Positions 43,401 through 52,074 of a stretch of 64,000 bases of DNA are shown here, piece after piece; positions within the stretch are counted from its first letter, which is position 1, and each line of letters starts with the position of its first letter. Origin of the DNA: PALSA-243 sp963743705 (GTDB taxonomy: Bacteria > Acidobacteriota > Terriglobia > Bryobacterales > Bryobacteraceae); assembly GCA_963743705.1 (NCBI GenBank), contig CAVUQS010000021.1, positions 558,001 to 622,000 on the forward strand, given 5' to 3'. The notes below the pieces were generated by a model. It worked only from the letters and a program-made list of their open reading frames with translations. It ran no database searches and was not told where the DNA came from. Position numbers and translations under genes: made by a program.

Positions 43401-44045
43401 CTATCGCCGTAAGCCGCCCCGCTCATCCATTCTGGCCTGCGCGCCCGGCGATCTCGAATTCAGCCCGGCGGCGCTCGAATACACGGATTCCGGAATCAGC
43501 AGATCCTCCATCAGACGCAGCTCGATACGCGTCTCGCCTTTCAAGGTCGGCCGCGGCCCGCGCGCGGGTAGCGTCAGCACCTTAACCGGCCAAAGGATCG
43601 GCACGGCCCATTCAATCGCGTCGCGCGTCGCATGGCCGGACCCCTGAATTTTTCCGTCCCCATTCACCCGGTAATGCGCGGCCGAGATTACCTTGGCGTC
43701 TAACGGAATACTTCCGCCGGGCAGGGTCAGGCTCGTGAACTCCAATTGCATCCATCCCTTTCCCACAAAATGTCCCGGATCGCGGTAACCTCTCAGGCGC
43801 GCCCCCAGGTAAGCGCCGCGGGGAATCAACGTCCGCCCGAACATTTCCACCGAGCTGGCTTTGCACAGCACCGGGTCGCCCGGCCGCGCCGTTTGCGAAG
43901 AGAAATTCGGCTCATCGAGGGTGCAGTTCAGCAAAGTGCCGGCCGGAACGACGGGCCCCACTTGCGCCACAGTCACTGTCGCCTGCGTCCAGCCAATCGA
44001 TGCGGTGTTCAGCAATAAGATCATCAGAGAAGAACGCTTTAACAT
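43401..44045 (-). CDS. Secreted hypothetical protein
   Basis: About 214 residues from the ATG at 44045, with AGGTGAG upstream; a GTG four codons earlier is possible. A signal peptide (MLKRSSLMILLLNTASIGWT) leads to a beta-rich domain: VVPAGTLLNCTLDEPNFSSQ, ARPGDPVLCKASSVEMFGRT, LIPRGAYLGARLRGYRDPGH. This resembles the TrbI/TraB-like beta domain with ceiling values and PGD turn seen in the glycine-zipper protein at 28488. No known activity. Confidence 0.7.
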   Translation of the reverse strand: MLKRSSLMILLLNTASIGWTQATVTVAQVGPVVPAGTLLNCTLDEPNFSSQTARPGDPVLCKASSVEMFGRTLIPRGAYLGARLRGYRDPGHFVGKGWMQLEFTSLTLPGGSIPLDAKVISAAHYRVNGDGKIQGSGHATRDAIEWAVPILWPVKVLTLPARGPRPTLKGETRIELRLMEDLLIPESVYSSAAGLNSRSPGAQARMDERGGLRR

Positions 44046-44064
44046 TACGCAACTCACCTTTCTT

Positions 44065-44078
44065 TGACCTTCAGGTCA
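44065..44078. promoter_or_regulatory. Palindrome upstream of the 44045 gene
   Basis: TGACCT-tc-AGGTCA, perfect six-base arms, 20 bp before the ATG at 44045. A second AGGTCA half-site lies near 44235. The gap 44046-44240 otherwise holds nothing recognisable. Confidence 0.4.
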
Positions 44079-44240
44079 TTTCCACCAGGAGATTGTTCGA
44101 AAACACGCCTTACGCGCGTTTGATTCGAAAAACAGTGAGCTGACTTATTTAAATTTCGGGCTCGTCAGAAGAAATCGCGGGTCGATGCGGGAACGCAGGT
44201 CTGCCGACAGTCGGTCTTGCGCTTTGACTTAACCGCTAGG

Positions 44241-46913
44241 TCACTCATGCCGCAAAGCGCGGATTGGATCGACGCGGGTGGCCCGGCGAGCAGGGACGTA
44301 GCTGGCCAAACACGACGCGGCTACGAGCGAGATGCAGACGGCCGCGAGCGTCGCCATGTCTCGCGGGCCGACTCCGAACAGGAAGGCGGTGAGCACGCGC
44401 GTCAGGGCGAGAGAAAGCGCCACGCCGACGGCAATACCGATCAGCGCCATCGCTAACCCTTCGCCAACAACCATAGTGAGGACATCGCCGCGCTGCGCGC
44501 CCATCGCGATGCGGACGCCGATTTCATGGGTTCGCCGTTTCACCGAGTAGGCCATCACGCCGTAGACGCCGACCATCGCGACCACCACGGACAGGAATGC
44601 GAAAGCACTGAGCAGCCAGGCTCTCTGACGCCGCTGCGCCAGCGAGCTGGAAAGCCGCTCGTCCATGGTCTCCACGCCGAACACCGGTTGATTGGGATCG
44701 ATGGCCCGGACTGCTCGCCGGATGGCGGGCTGGAGCAAAGCAGGGTCGGAGTGGCCGCGGACGACCAGGCTCATGGGATTCAACGGCGCTTGCGCGTAGG
44801 GCTGGTACAGTTCCGGACAGATTTTTTCATCCAGCCCTTGATGGCGGATGTCGGCGGCGACTCCGACTATCGTGAGCCAGTTGTAGTCGTCGAGCTGGAT
44901 TTTCCCGTCAGAATCGAACCTCATTGCACGGTCGGGCGGATTCTGCTCGACGATTTTTCGGCCGAGCGCGTCCCCATTGTTGAAGAGGATGCGGGCGAGC
45001 CCCTGGCTCATGATGGCTACGCGCGGCGACCCCTCCCGGTCGTTTTCGGTGAAGGCCCGGCCCTCGAGTAGAGGAATGTGTAGCGCGCTGAAATAGGCGG
45101 AACTGGCGGCGGTGAGGGCGACCTGCTCCGTCTTCTCACTTCCCGCCACGGCGCCCACCCTGACGATATAGGTGAAGTCCGCCAGCGGCGTGGCGCTGGC
45201 GAGCGCGGCGAATTGCACTCCCGGCAGCGATTGGACAGAAGCCAGGGCACGGCGGAAGAAATCGGTCTGTCGGGCGGGGCCGTAGAGCTTCTCGGGCTGG
45301 AGGGAGATATCCGCGAGAAGCACGTTGCGGGGGTCGAAGCCTGGATTGACATTGAGGAGATTCACGAACGTACGCATCAGCAGGCCCGCACCCACCAGCA
45401 GAACCAGGCAAAGCGCCAATTGCGCGATGGCCAGCGATCCGCGTAGGCGCGATCGGCTCCGCCGGCGCAGCGGGTGCGTGCCTCTGTCTTTCAGCGCCGA
45501 ACTCAGATCCAACCGGGAGGCTGTGAGCGCAGGCGCCATGCCGAACAGAATTGCGGAGCCGGCTGCGCAGGCCGCCGCGAAGGCGAGCACGCGGGGATCG
45601 ATGGGGATGAGATGGGGGATCGTACCCGGCAGGAGAAAGCCGAGAGCCGAGGCCGTACACCCGGCAATGAAAATGCCGAGAAGTCCGCCGGCGCCGCTCA
45701 GCAGGACGCTCTCGGCGAGCAAGAGTCGGACCACGCGGGAACGGGATGCGCCGATGGCGGCGCGGATGGCGATTTCTCTTTCGCGCGCCACCGAGCGGGC
45801 GAGAAACAGGTTGGCAACATTGGCGCAGACGATCAGCAGAACGCATCCGACCGCGCCCATCAGGACATAGATGGCAGTGCGCGAACCGGCTGTGAGCTCG
45901 TCTTGCAAAGGCGCCACCCTGATTGACGCCCGTGCGCGGATAGAGAAGAGCGGTTCGGGGAACTGGCCGTCCAAGCGCTGGGCGATCACCTGGAGATCGG
46001 CGCGGGCCTGATCCAAGGTGACTCCTCGTTTCAAGCGGCCGATTACCGACACATTGCGAAGGCTGCGGCTGGGAACGGAGCCGGCTGCGTCCACGACATC
46101 GGGCAGCCAGAGCGCGGCGCCGTCGGCCCCCGGATATACGAAGCTCGGCGGCAGCACGCCGATGACGGTGCGCGGAGCCCCGTCGAGGAAGATAGTCATG
46201 CCCACGACGTCAGGCGTAGTGCGCAGGTAGCCGCGCCAGAGCGAATCGCTGATGAGGGCGACGGCATTCCGGCCGGGTTCGCTCTCATAGGGCTGGAAGT
46301 CGCGGCCGAGGCGGGGTTGAACGCCGAGTATGGCAAAGAACTCGGGTGTGACGCGAGCGACTTGTATTCTGGCGGCGGGGTAGTTCGGGGCGGACAGGTT
46401 CTTCCCACGCGCCGGTTGATACGCGGCCAGCCCCTGGAACACGGTGTTCTGCCGCTTCCAGGCCGCATAGTCGGGCATCATGACGATGGAGTGGTTGGAC
46501 TTGGGATAGAAGGCCGTTACCCAGGCGAGCCGCTCTGGCGCGGCGTAGGGGAGGGGCCGCAGAAAAGCGGCGTTGACGACGCCGAAGATCGCGGTGTTCG
46601 CGCCGATGCCGAGGGCGAGCGACGCGATTGCGGCCGAGGCGAATTGCGGGCTCTTGGCAACATTCCGAAGTGCGTGGCGGCTGTCCCGGAAGAAGTCGGC
46701 CAACCACGCAATGGCGGTTTGGTCGCGCACCGTGTCGGAAGGCTGCGCGAAGCCGCGGGCCTGCAGCCGGGCTTCGCGAACGGACGCGCCGCGGCGCAGG
46801 GCGGCTTCCTCGGCCATTTCGAGGTGGAATCGAAGCTCTTCTTCCACGTCGTCGTGGCGGTTGGTGACGGTGGCCCAGACGCGTAGGCGCCATTCGCGTA
46901 GCCTGGCCATCAT
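44241..46913 (-). CDS. MacB/FtsX-type permease of the acidobacterial ADOP family
   Basis: About 890 residues from the ATG at 46913, which overlaps the PadR stop (ATGA). A cytoplasmic prefix (MARLREWRLRVWATVTNRHD, ELRFHLEMAEEAALRRGASV) is followed by two copies of a MacB periplasmic core plus FtsX-like membrane domain: SLALGIGANTAIFGVVNAAF, ANLFLARSVAREREIAIRAA, and at the end VKRRTHEIGVRIAMGAQRGD. There is no ATPase gene nearby, as is usual for these orphan duplicated permeases. The PadR partner directly upstream is the standard arrangement. Substrate unknown; peptides, lipids or drugs are possible. Confidence 0.93.
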   Translation of the reverse strand: MMARLREWRLRVWATVTNRHDDVEEELRFHLEMAEEAALRRGASVREARLQARGFAQPSDTVRDQTAIAWLADFFRDSRHALRNVAKSPQFASAAIASLALGIGANTAIFGVVNAAFLRPLPYAAPERLAWVTAFYPKSNHSIVMMPDYAAWKRQNTVFQGLAAYQPARGKNLSAPNYPAARIQVARVTPEFFAILGVQPRLGRDFQPYESEPGRNAVALISDSLWRGYLRTTPDVVGMTIFLDGAPRTVIGVLPPSFVYPGADGAALWLPDVVDAAGSVPSRSLRNVSVIGRLKRGVTLDQARADLQVIAQRLDGQFPEPLFSIRARASIRVAPLQDELTAGSRTAIYVLMGAVGCVLLIVCANVANLFLARSVAREREIAIRAAIGASRSRVVRLLLAESVLLSGAGGLLGIFIAGCTASALGFLLPGTIPHLIPIDPRVLAFAAACAAGSAILFGMAPALTASRLDLSSALKDRGTHPLRRRSRSRLRGSLAIAQLALCLVLLVGAGLLMRTFVNLLNVNPGFDPRNVLLADISLQPEKLYGPARQTDFFRRALASVQSLPGVQFAALASATPLADFTYIVRVGAVAGSEKTEQVALTAASSAYFSALHIPLLEGRAFTENDREGSPRVAIMSQGLARILFNNGDALGRKIVEQNPPDRAMRFDSDGKIQLDDYNWLTIVGVAADIRHQGLDEKICPELYQPYAQAPLNPMSLVVRGHSDPALLQPAIRRAVRAIDPNQPVFGVETMDERLSSSLAQRRQRAWLLSAFAFLSVVVAMVGVYGVMAYSVKRRTHEIGVRIAMGAQRGDVLTMVVGEGLAMALIGIAVGVALSLALTRVLTAFLFGVGPRDMATLAAVCISLVAASCLASYVPARRATRVDPIRALRHE

Positions 46914-47254
46914 CGACCTTCCTCGCAGAGCAGGGCTTGCATGATGGACGCCATGCGCGTCCACTCGGCCTTTTCGGCGTCGAGGCGGCGGCGTCCGGCG
47001 GCGGTGATGGAGTAGTATCGCGCGCGGCGATTGTTCTCGGTGCGGTCCCAGTGCGCGCGGATGAACCCGCGCTGACCGAGTCGGACCAGGCCGGGGTAGA
47101 GAGTTCCCATGTTCAGTTGGAGAGCGCCATTCGATACGTGTTCGAGACGTTCTGCGATGGCGTACCCGTGGAGCGGTCCGAGCGTGGCGAGGGTTTGGAG
47201 AATCATGAGGTCGAGCGTGCCCTGAAGGACGTCGGCCTTATCTCTATTGGGCAT
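46910..47254 (-). CDS. PadR-family transcriptional regulator
   Basis: About 114 residues from the ATG at 47254. It is a winged-helix PadR protein: LQGTLDLMILQTLATLGPLH, GYAIAERLEHVSNGALQLNM, GTLYPGLVRLGQRGFIRAHW, NNRRARYYSITAAGRRRLDA. PadR proteins repress transporter genes and release DNA on ligand binding. It is translationally coupled to the ADOP permease, which it presumably controls. Confidence 0.92.
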   Translation of the reverse strand: MPNRDKADVLQGTLDLMILQTLATLGPLHGYAIAERLEHVSNGALQLNMGTLYPGLVRLGQRGFIRAHWDRTENNRRARYYSITAAGRRRLDAEKAEWTRMASIMQALLCEEGR

Positions 47255-47278
47255 TCTAATACAGAATGGCGCCACTTT

Positions 47279-47293
47279 ATTTGTATGTCAAAT
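47279..47293. promoter_or_regulatory. Dyad over the -35 region of the padR-ADOP operon
   Basis: ATTTG-tatgt-CAAAT; on the minus strand it contains TTGACA, a perfect -35, 25 bp upstream of the padR start. A second short dyad, ATTCT-aatac-AGAAT (47253-47267), covers the start codon. Autoregulation by PadR is plausible. Confidence 0.45.
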
Positions 47294-47391
47294 GGAGCCG
47301 TTCAGCGAGCCGGACTGGATCCGCATCGTCACCGCACTCACAAGCCGCCAGACGCCCGCTGGTATCATGGCGGCTGGATTCCAAACCCACC

Positions 47392-49188
47392 ATGATTGGC
47401 GAAGTTCTTGACGGCAAATACCGCATCGACCGTGAACTGGGCGCGGGTGGCATGGGCAACGTCTATCTCGCCACCCATCTCGGAACCACGCGCGTCGTCG
47501 CCGTCAAGGTCATTGCTCCCAGGTGGGTGGCGGACCAGCATTTTCTCGCGCGTTTCCAGCGCGAAGCGCAGGCGTGCGGCCGCCTCCGCCATCCCAACAT
47601 CGTCAATGTCACCGATTTCGGAATCGCCGGCGGCCGCCGGGGCCAGATCCCCTACCTCGTCATGGAACTCCTCGACGGGCAGACGCTCTCCGCCTTCCAA
47701 CAGACCCAGCCGCGCCCCGCGCTCCCCTTGGTTGCCGACCTTCTCGATCAAGTCGGCCTGGCGCTCGAAGAAGCGCACCGGCACGGAATCGTGCATCGCG
47801 ATCTGAAGCCAGATAACATCTGGCTCGAGCCCAACGGCCGCGGCGGCTACACCGTCAAGGTGCTCGATTTCGGTGTCGCCAAAATGAAGCTGCCCGGCGA
47901 TCCGCCATCCGCGCCGGAATCGGCCGTTCCGCTCCTCCCTAACGCCGCGGAAGGCGAGACCATCGCCATGAACGTCAGCGCGTTAGCCGAAGATGCCGAG
48001 ACCGTCGCCATGGCGCCGGCGCTGTCCACTCCATCGTCTGGCTCATTCGGCAGTGACGGCGGCCACACCATGCCCGGAAGCCTCGTCGGAACTCCCGCGT
48101 ATATGTCGCCCGAGCAGGCGTTGGGAAGCGAGATCGATTTCCGCTCCGATATCTACAGCATGGCCGTCGTCGCTTACTCACTCGTCTGCGGCGAGCTCCC
48201 TTTCACTGGCAAATCCACCGAACTGCTCGAATTTCACCGCACCGGCATTCCCCGGCCGCCGGCGCGCGTCGCCAAAGGCCCGCGCGACGTATCCAACGTG
48301 GTTCTCTCCGGGCTCGCGCGCGATCCCGCCGCCCGCCCGCCATCCGCCATCGAGTTCGCGCGGCGCTTCCACAACGCCGTCGACGCCGAATTCTTCGCCT
48401 TGCGGCGCTCCAGAACATTTCTGATGCGTCACTTGGGCACGTTTTGCTTCTTGCTGTTACCCATCTACGGCATCCTGGAAGCGCTCATCGCTCTGATAGC
48501 CGCGTTCGCCGGCAAGTTGCTCCCCGCTGTCTTGCTGCGGATCGTCGTGGTTCCGCTTTCCGCCGCCCTGCTGCTCGTCTTTGCCGATAATGTCCTTCGC
48601 GCTACAGCGGCGCTCATCGCCTTGGACGAGAAAGTCCGCGTGCGACGATTCATCTCCTTCCGCGTCTTCTGGACCCTCGCGAAAGCGATTCCCACCCTTG
48701 CCGCCACACAAGCCCGCGCGATATTCTTCTTTGGACCCGGTTGGCTCATCGGCGATTGCCTCTGGGCCGTCGTCTGCGTCGTCGAAAAACTATCCGGCAA
48801 GCCAGCCATCCTGCGTTCGCGCCGCCTGATGGTCGGCCTCACCTCCGCCGGCCGCGCTCTCGCCATCCGCCACCTCGCCCTCGCCGCGCTCGCCATCGGC
48901 GACTTAGTCGCGTCTCTCGGCGCCTTCTGGCGAAACGGAGGCGGCCACGCCGCGCGCACCAACTCCGCCAACTGGTTCCCCATCTTCGCCATATTCTCCG
49001 CCGCCCCGCTGTTCTTATACGACCGCACCGCCGCGCAGGAAGAAGGACCTCTGCTGCAACTCGACCGCACGCCCGAAGTCCGACTCACTGCGCGGCCGCT
49101 CTCCGTCAGTTCGATGATTTGGTTAGCCCTCGGCGTGATTTATTTGCTATACCAGCCAATCAAACTATGGCTCTTCGGCGGCAAATGA
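47392..49188 (+). CDS. Ser/Thr protein kinase with extended activation loop and polytopic membrane domain
   Basis: About 598 residues from the ATG at 47392. The kinase domain begins at LDGKYRIDRELGAGGMGNVY and has VVAVKVIAP, VHRDLKPDNIWL and LDFGVAKM (DFG at 159-161). GTPAYMSPEQ comes only at 233-242, so the activation segment is about 50 residues longer than usual. The insert is acidic and holds two similar Thr sites, GETIAMN and AETVAMA. From about residue 340 the protein is a multi-pass membrane domain (FCFLLLPIYGILEALIALIA, LLRIVVVPLSAALLLVFADN, LSVSSMIWLALGVIYLLYQ) instead of the usual single helix. No known sensor domain is seen. Confidence 0.9.
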   Translation: MIGEVLDGKYRIDRELGAGGMGNVYLATHLGTTRVVAVKVIAPRWVADQHFLARFQREAQACGRLRHPNIVNVTDFGIAGGRRGQIPYLVMELLDGQTLSAFQQTQPRPALPLVADLLDQVGLALEEAHRHGIVHRDLKPDNIWLEPNGRGGYTVKVLDFGVAKMKLPGDPPSAPESAVPLLPNAAEGETIAMNVSALAEDAETVAMAPALSTPSSGSFGSDGGHTMPGSLVGTPAYMSPEQALGSEIDFRSDIYSMAVVAYSLVCGELPFTGKSTELLEFHRTGIPRPPARVAKGPRDVSNVVLSGLARDPAARPPSAIEFARRFHNAVDAEFFALRRSRTFLMRHLGTFCFLLLPIYGILEALIALIAAFAGKLLPAVLLRIVVVPLSAALLLVFADNVLRATAALIALDEKVRVRRFISFRVFWTLAKAIPTLAATQARAIFFFGPGWLIGDCLWAVVCVVEKLSGKPAILRSRRLMVGLTSAGRALAIRHLALAALAIGDLVASLGAFWRNGGGHAARTNSANWFPIFAIFSAAPLFLYDRTAAQEEGPLLQLDRTPEVRLTARPLSVSSMIWLALGVIYLLYQPIKLWLFGGK

Positions 49189-49712
49189 TGATGATTCCAG
49201 AAATTGTGACAGATCGTCTCCGCCTGCGGGCCCATCGTATGGAAGACTTCGCCGCCTCAGCCGCTATGTGGGCCGATCCCGGGGTGACGCGATTCATCGG
49301 TGGCCGGCCGCTCTCCGAAGAAGAAGCATGGGCCCGGTTCCTGCGGTACGCGGGGCACTGGTCGTGGATGGGTTTCGGTTTCTGGGTAATCGAGGAGCTA
49401 ACAACTGGCGCCTTCGTTGGCGAGGCCGGGTTCGCGGAATTCAAAAGGCAAATTCAGCCGTCGATTCGCAATAGTCCCGAGATCGGGTGGGTGCTTGCTC
49501 CAAACGCTCGGGGCAAAGGCTACGCGACGGAGGCCGTCCGCGCCGCTTTGGCTTGGGGCGGAGCCCACTTGCCGTCGCCATCCACCTTTTGTTTGATCCA
49601 CCCCGGGAATGCCGCATCCATCCGGGTGGCGGACAAATGCGGCTTTAACCAATACTGTCAGACCACATATAAAAACGAGCCAACACTCATCTTTACCTGT
49701 GAACATCTTTGA
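49185..49712 (+). CDS. GNAT-family N-acetyltransferase (RimJ/RimL-like)
   Basis: About 175 residues, starting in an ATGATGATG that overlaps the kinase stop. The domain reads IVTDRLRLRAHRMEDFAASA, TRFIGGRPLSEEEAWARFLR, and the acetyl-CoA site EIGWVLAPNARGKGYATEAV. TFCLIHPGNAASIRVADKCG closes the fold. This is the RimJ/RimL-like branch acting on N-terminal amines or small amines; substrate unknown. Coupling to the kinase gene suggests co-expression only. Confidence 0.9.
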   Translation: MMMIPEIVTDRLRLRAHRMEDFAASAAMWADPGVTRFIGGRPLSEEEAWARFLRYAGHWSWMGFGFWVIEELTTGAFVGEAGFAEFKRQIQPSIRNSPEIGWVLAPNARGKGYATEAVRAALAWGGAHLPSPSTFCLIHPGNAASIRVADKCGFNQYCQTTYKNEPTLIFTCEHL

Positions 49713-49727
49713 CGCACGGCGCCAAGC

Positions 49728-50837
49728 TCAGTTCTTTCCGATTTGCACCACTGGCGCGCCCAGCACATCCATGCGCGGTTGTATCCCGAGCCCCGGCGCG
49801 GTAGACGCGGCCATGCGTCCATCGCAGCGTTGCGGCGCGCCTTCCGCGATGCTCACCGTCACATAGCTATTGAAATCCGTGGCCGTGAAGAGCAACTCGG
49901 GCGGCGTGCTGTGCGCCATGTGCGCAATGGCCGCCGTGACGATGTCGCCTCCCCATGTATCCTCGATGGTCATCGCGATCCCCAGCGACACGCACAGGTC
50001 GCGAATCTGCCGCGCCTTGGTCAACCCGCCCACTTTCGAGATCTTCAAATTGATGACATCCATCGCCCTGTCGGCATAGCCGCGCAGCACCATATGGACA
50101 TCGTCGATCACCTCGTCCAGCACGAACGGCCGGTTCGTGTGATGCCGCACCGCCAGGCACTCTTCGTAGTGCATGCACGGTTGCTCGATATAGACATCCA
50201 CATTCCGCACCGCGTCCGCCACGCGTAGCGCCTGATGTTGCGTCCAGCCGGTGTTCGCGTCGGCAATCAACACATCGCCGGATTGCAGCTGAGCAGCGGC
50301 CTTATGAATGCGCGCGATATCGGTGTCCGGATTGCCGCCCACTTTGAGCTGAAATTTCGTGTAGCCCTGCGACCGGTAGCGCGCCACGCTATCGCCCATC
50401 GCTTCCGGCGTGTCCTGGGAGATCGCGCGGTACAGCGGAAAATCGTCGCCGTAACGCCCGCCCAGCAGCGTCGCTACCGATTGGCCGCTCGCTTTGCCCA
50501 GCACATCCCAGCAGGCCATATCCAGCGCCGATTTCACATACGGATGGCCGCGCAGCGCCTGATCCATCCGCCGGTTCATCACCTGAAGTTGAGTCGGGTC
50601 GAGCCCCATCAGGTGCGGACCGATTTCGGCGATCCCCGCCCGCGCCCCCGCCGCATACGCAGCCAGATACGCCGGGCCTAACGGGCAGATCTCGCCGTAC
50701 CCGGTAATTCCCTCATCGGTGTGGATGGCCACCACCGTCGAATCGAACACATCTACCGAATTGCCTCCCGACCACTTGTAGCTGCCCTCGTGAAGGGGCA
50801 GTTCGACTCGATAGGCGCTGATTCCGTTGATCCGCAT
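49728..50837 (-). CDS. Enolase-superfamily enzyme (mandelate racemase/muconate lactonizing type)
   Basis: 369 residues. Active-site residues of the MLE/MR branch are all present: the KxxxK pair Lys161/Lys165 in KFQLKVGG, metal ligands Asp193 (IADANTGW), Glu218 (YIEQPC) and Asp241 (FVLDEVIDD), and Lys265 in NLKISKVGG. The stretch GYGEICPLGPAYLAAYAAGA is typical of the group that includes proline-betaine and hydroxyproline epimerases and cis-3-hydroxyproline dehydratase. The exact substrate cannot be set by eye. It lies 6 bp before a small exported protein, and both may share a transcript. Confidence 0.88.
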   Translation of the reverse strand: MRINGISAYRVELPLHEGSYKWSGGNSVDVFDSTVVAIHTDEGITGYGEICPLGPAYLAAYAAGARAGIAEIGPHLMGLDPTQLQVMNRRMDQALRGHPYVKSALDMACWDVLGKASGQSVATLLGGRYGDDFPLYRAISQDTPEAMGDSVARYRSQGYTKFQLKVGGNPDTDIARIHKAAAQLQSGDVLIADANTGWTQHQALRVADAVRNVDVYIEQPCMHYEECLAVRHHTNRPFVLDEVIDDVHMVLRGYADRAMDVINLKISKVGGLTKARQIRDLCVSLGIAMTIEDTWGGDIVTAAIAHMAHSTPPELLFTATDFNSYVTVSIAEGAPQRCDGRMAASTAPGLGIQPRMDVLGAPVVQIGKN

Positions 50838-50843
50838 AGGTGA

Positions 50844-51272
50844 CTATTCATTATGACCCGTCCCGCCGCCCGGTCCACCGCTAATCAGGGCATTCAACGG
50901 CATCAGGGGACCGACGGGAATGTACTCGTGGTCCATCAGATTCTCTTTCGACAACGGCAGGGGGTCGATGATGGCGCGGGCTTCGTCAACCGTCTTCGCG
51001 TCAAGGAAAAAAACCACGCCTTTACCGTCGCCCTTCGAGTACCACTGGCGAATTTTGCCGTCGAGATACAGCTTCACCGTAGCCCGGATCTCGGCCGGCA
51101 TGACCTTCATGATCTGCTCGCGGGCCACTCCTGGTTTGGAAGTCATGATGACCATCACTTCCGTAGTCTTGGGCGCTGACACGCCCGCGGACTGCTGGGA
51201 CGAAGGCAACTGGGATTGCGCCACGGATGCCGCCGGAAATAGGGACAGGAGTAAAGGGAATAGTAGTTTCAT
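50844..51272 (-). CDS. Exported small protein of the muconolactone-isomerase-like ferredoxin fold
   Basis: 142 residues with a signal peptide (MKLLFPLLLSLFPAASVAQ). The domain VMVIMTSKPGVAREQIMKVM, PAEIRATVKLYLDGKIRQWY and KGVVFFLDAKTVDEARAIID has the beta-alpha-beta pattern of dimeric alpha/beta-barrel proteins such as muconolactone isomerase or YCII-like domains. Export is unusual for that fold. The three genes 51881 (TetR), 51272 and 50837 run in one direction with gaps of 3 and 6 bp, so they form a small operon under the TetR protein. Confidence 0.75.
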   Translation of the reverse strand: MKLLFPLLLSLFPAASVAQSQLPSSQQSAGVSAPKTTEVMVIMTSKPGVAREQIMKVMPAEIRATVKLYLDGKIRQWYSKGDGKGVVFFLDAKTVDEARAIIDPLPLSKENLMDHEYIPVGPLMPLNALISGGPGGGTGHNE

Positions 51273-51275
51273 CGT

Positions 51276-51881
51276 TTACCTCGATTCAGTTTGTTTGGGA
51301 GCAAACGTCTCTAAATAAAATGACCGCGCGGCGGCCAGCATGCGCTCGCGGCCTTGCGGGTCTGCAATCGCTCGCGCCGCGACGAGTACGCCGGCCATTC
51401 CGGGGAACAAAATGAAGGCGCGGGCGCGCTTCTCATCGACGGTGCGGCCCGGAACGTAAGGCAGCATGCGCTCGCGAAAGGCCAGCATCGATTGATTAAT
51501 TCGCTTGCGGACCTCCAACGGCTGACGCGCAATCTCCGGCGCCAAAGCGGCGAGTGGGCAGCCGGTTCCTGGGGCATTCAGGTGTTTCACGCTAAGGTAC
51601 TGCTCGATCACGGCCCGCAACCCGGCGCCCTTCGGGGCAGCTTCCGCAACTGCCGCCAATCGGTTGCCTAACTCCTCGAAAGCCCGTTCGATCGCGGCCG
51701 CGTAAAGATCGCCCTTGCTCTCGAAATGGCGGTAGAAACCGCCCTTGGTCAAGCCCAGTTCCTTCATCACTTGCCCGATACCGTTGGTCTCAGACCCGTG
51801 CTCCCGGAACGACCGCGCTGCCGCCGCCACAATCTTCTCGTGGGTCTCGGCCTTCCGGTCGGCTGGGTACCTCATGTCCAT
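51276..51881 (-). CDS. TetR-family transcriptional regulator
   Basis: About 201 residues from the ATG at 51881 (a second ATG at 51875). The N-terminal helix-turn-helix is clear: DRKAETHEKIVAAAARSFRE, GIGQVMKELGLTKGGFYRHF, ESKGDLYAAAI. The ligand domain has GCPLAALAPEIARQPLEVRK, as in the AcrR/TetR_C_6-like group. It is the first gene of a three-gene operon, and a perfect palindrome lies directly in front of the start codon. Confidence 0.9.
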   Translation of the reverse strand: MDMRYPADRKAETHEKIVAAAARSFREHGSETNGIGQVMKELGLTKGGFYRHFESKGDLYAAAIERAFEELGNRLAAVAEAAPKGAGLRAVIEQYLSVKHLNAPGTGCPLAALAPEIARQPLEVRKRINQSMLAFRERMLPYVPGRTVDEKRARAFILFPGMAGVLVAARAIADPQGRERMLAAARSFYLETFAPKQTESR

Positions 51882-51882
51882 G

Positions 51883-51900
51883 AGATTACTACCGTAATCT
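51883..51900. promoter_or_regulatory. TetR-type operator
   Basis: AGATTAC-tacc-GTAATCT, perfect seven-base arms, one base upstream of the ATG at 51881. Position and symmetry fit autorepression of the TetR operon. The gap on to 52074 shows nothing else. Confidence 0.65.
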
Positions 51901-52074
51901 AAAAGATGCAAGATTTTCTTTCACCACCGTAACTTCTCCTCAGTGCGGAGCGAATAAGGCAGGTAGAGATTAATCTATTTCGACCCAAGCCTCGCGCCAA
52001 TGGACCTTCCATGCGCGCTGACGTAGGGGTACGCCTGCAACTTCATACACAAACGAATGGAAAGGGAGCGACGC

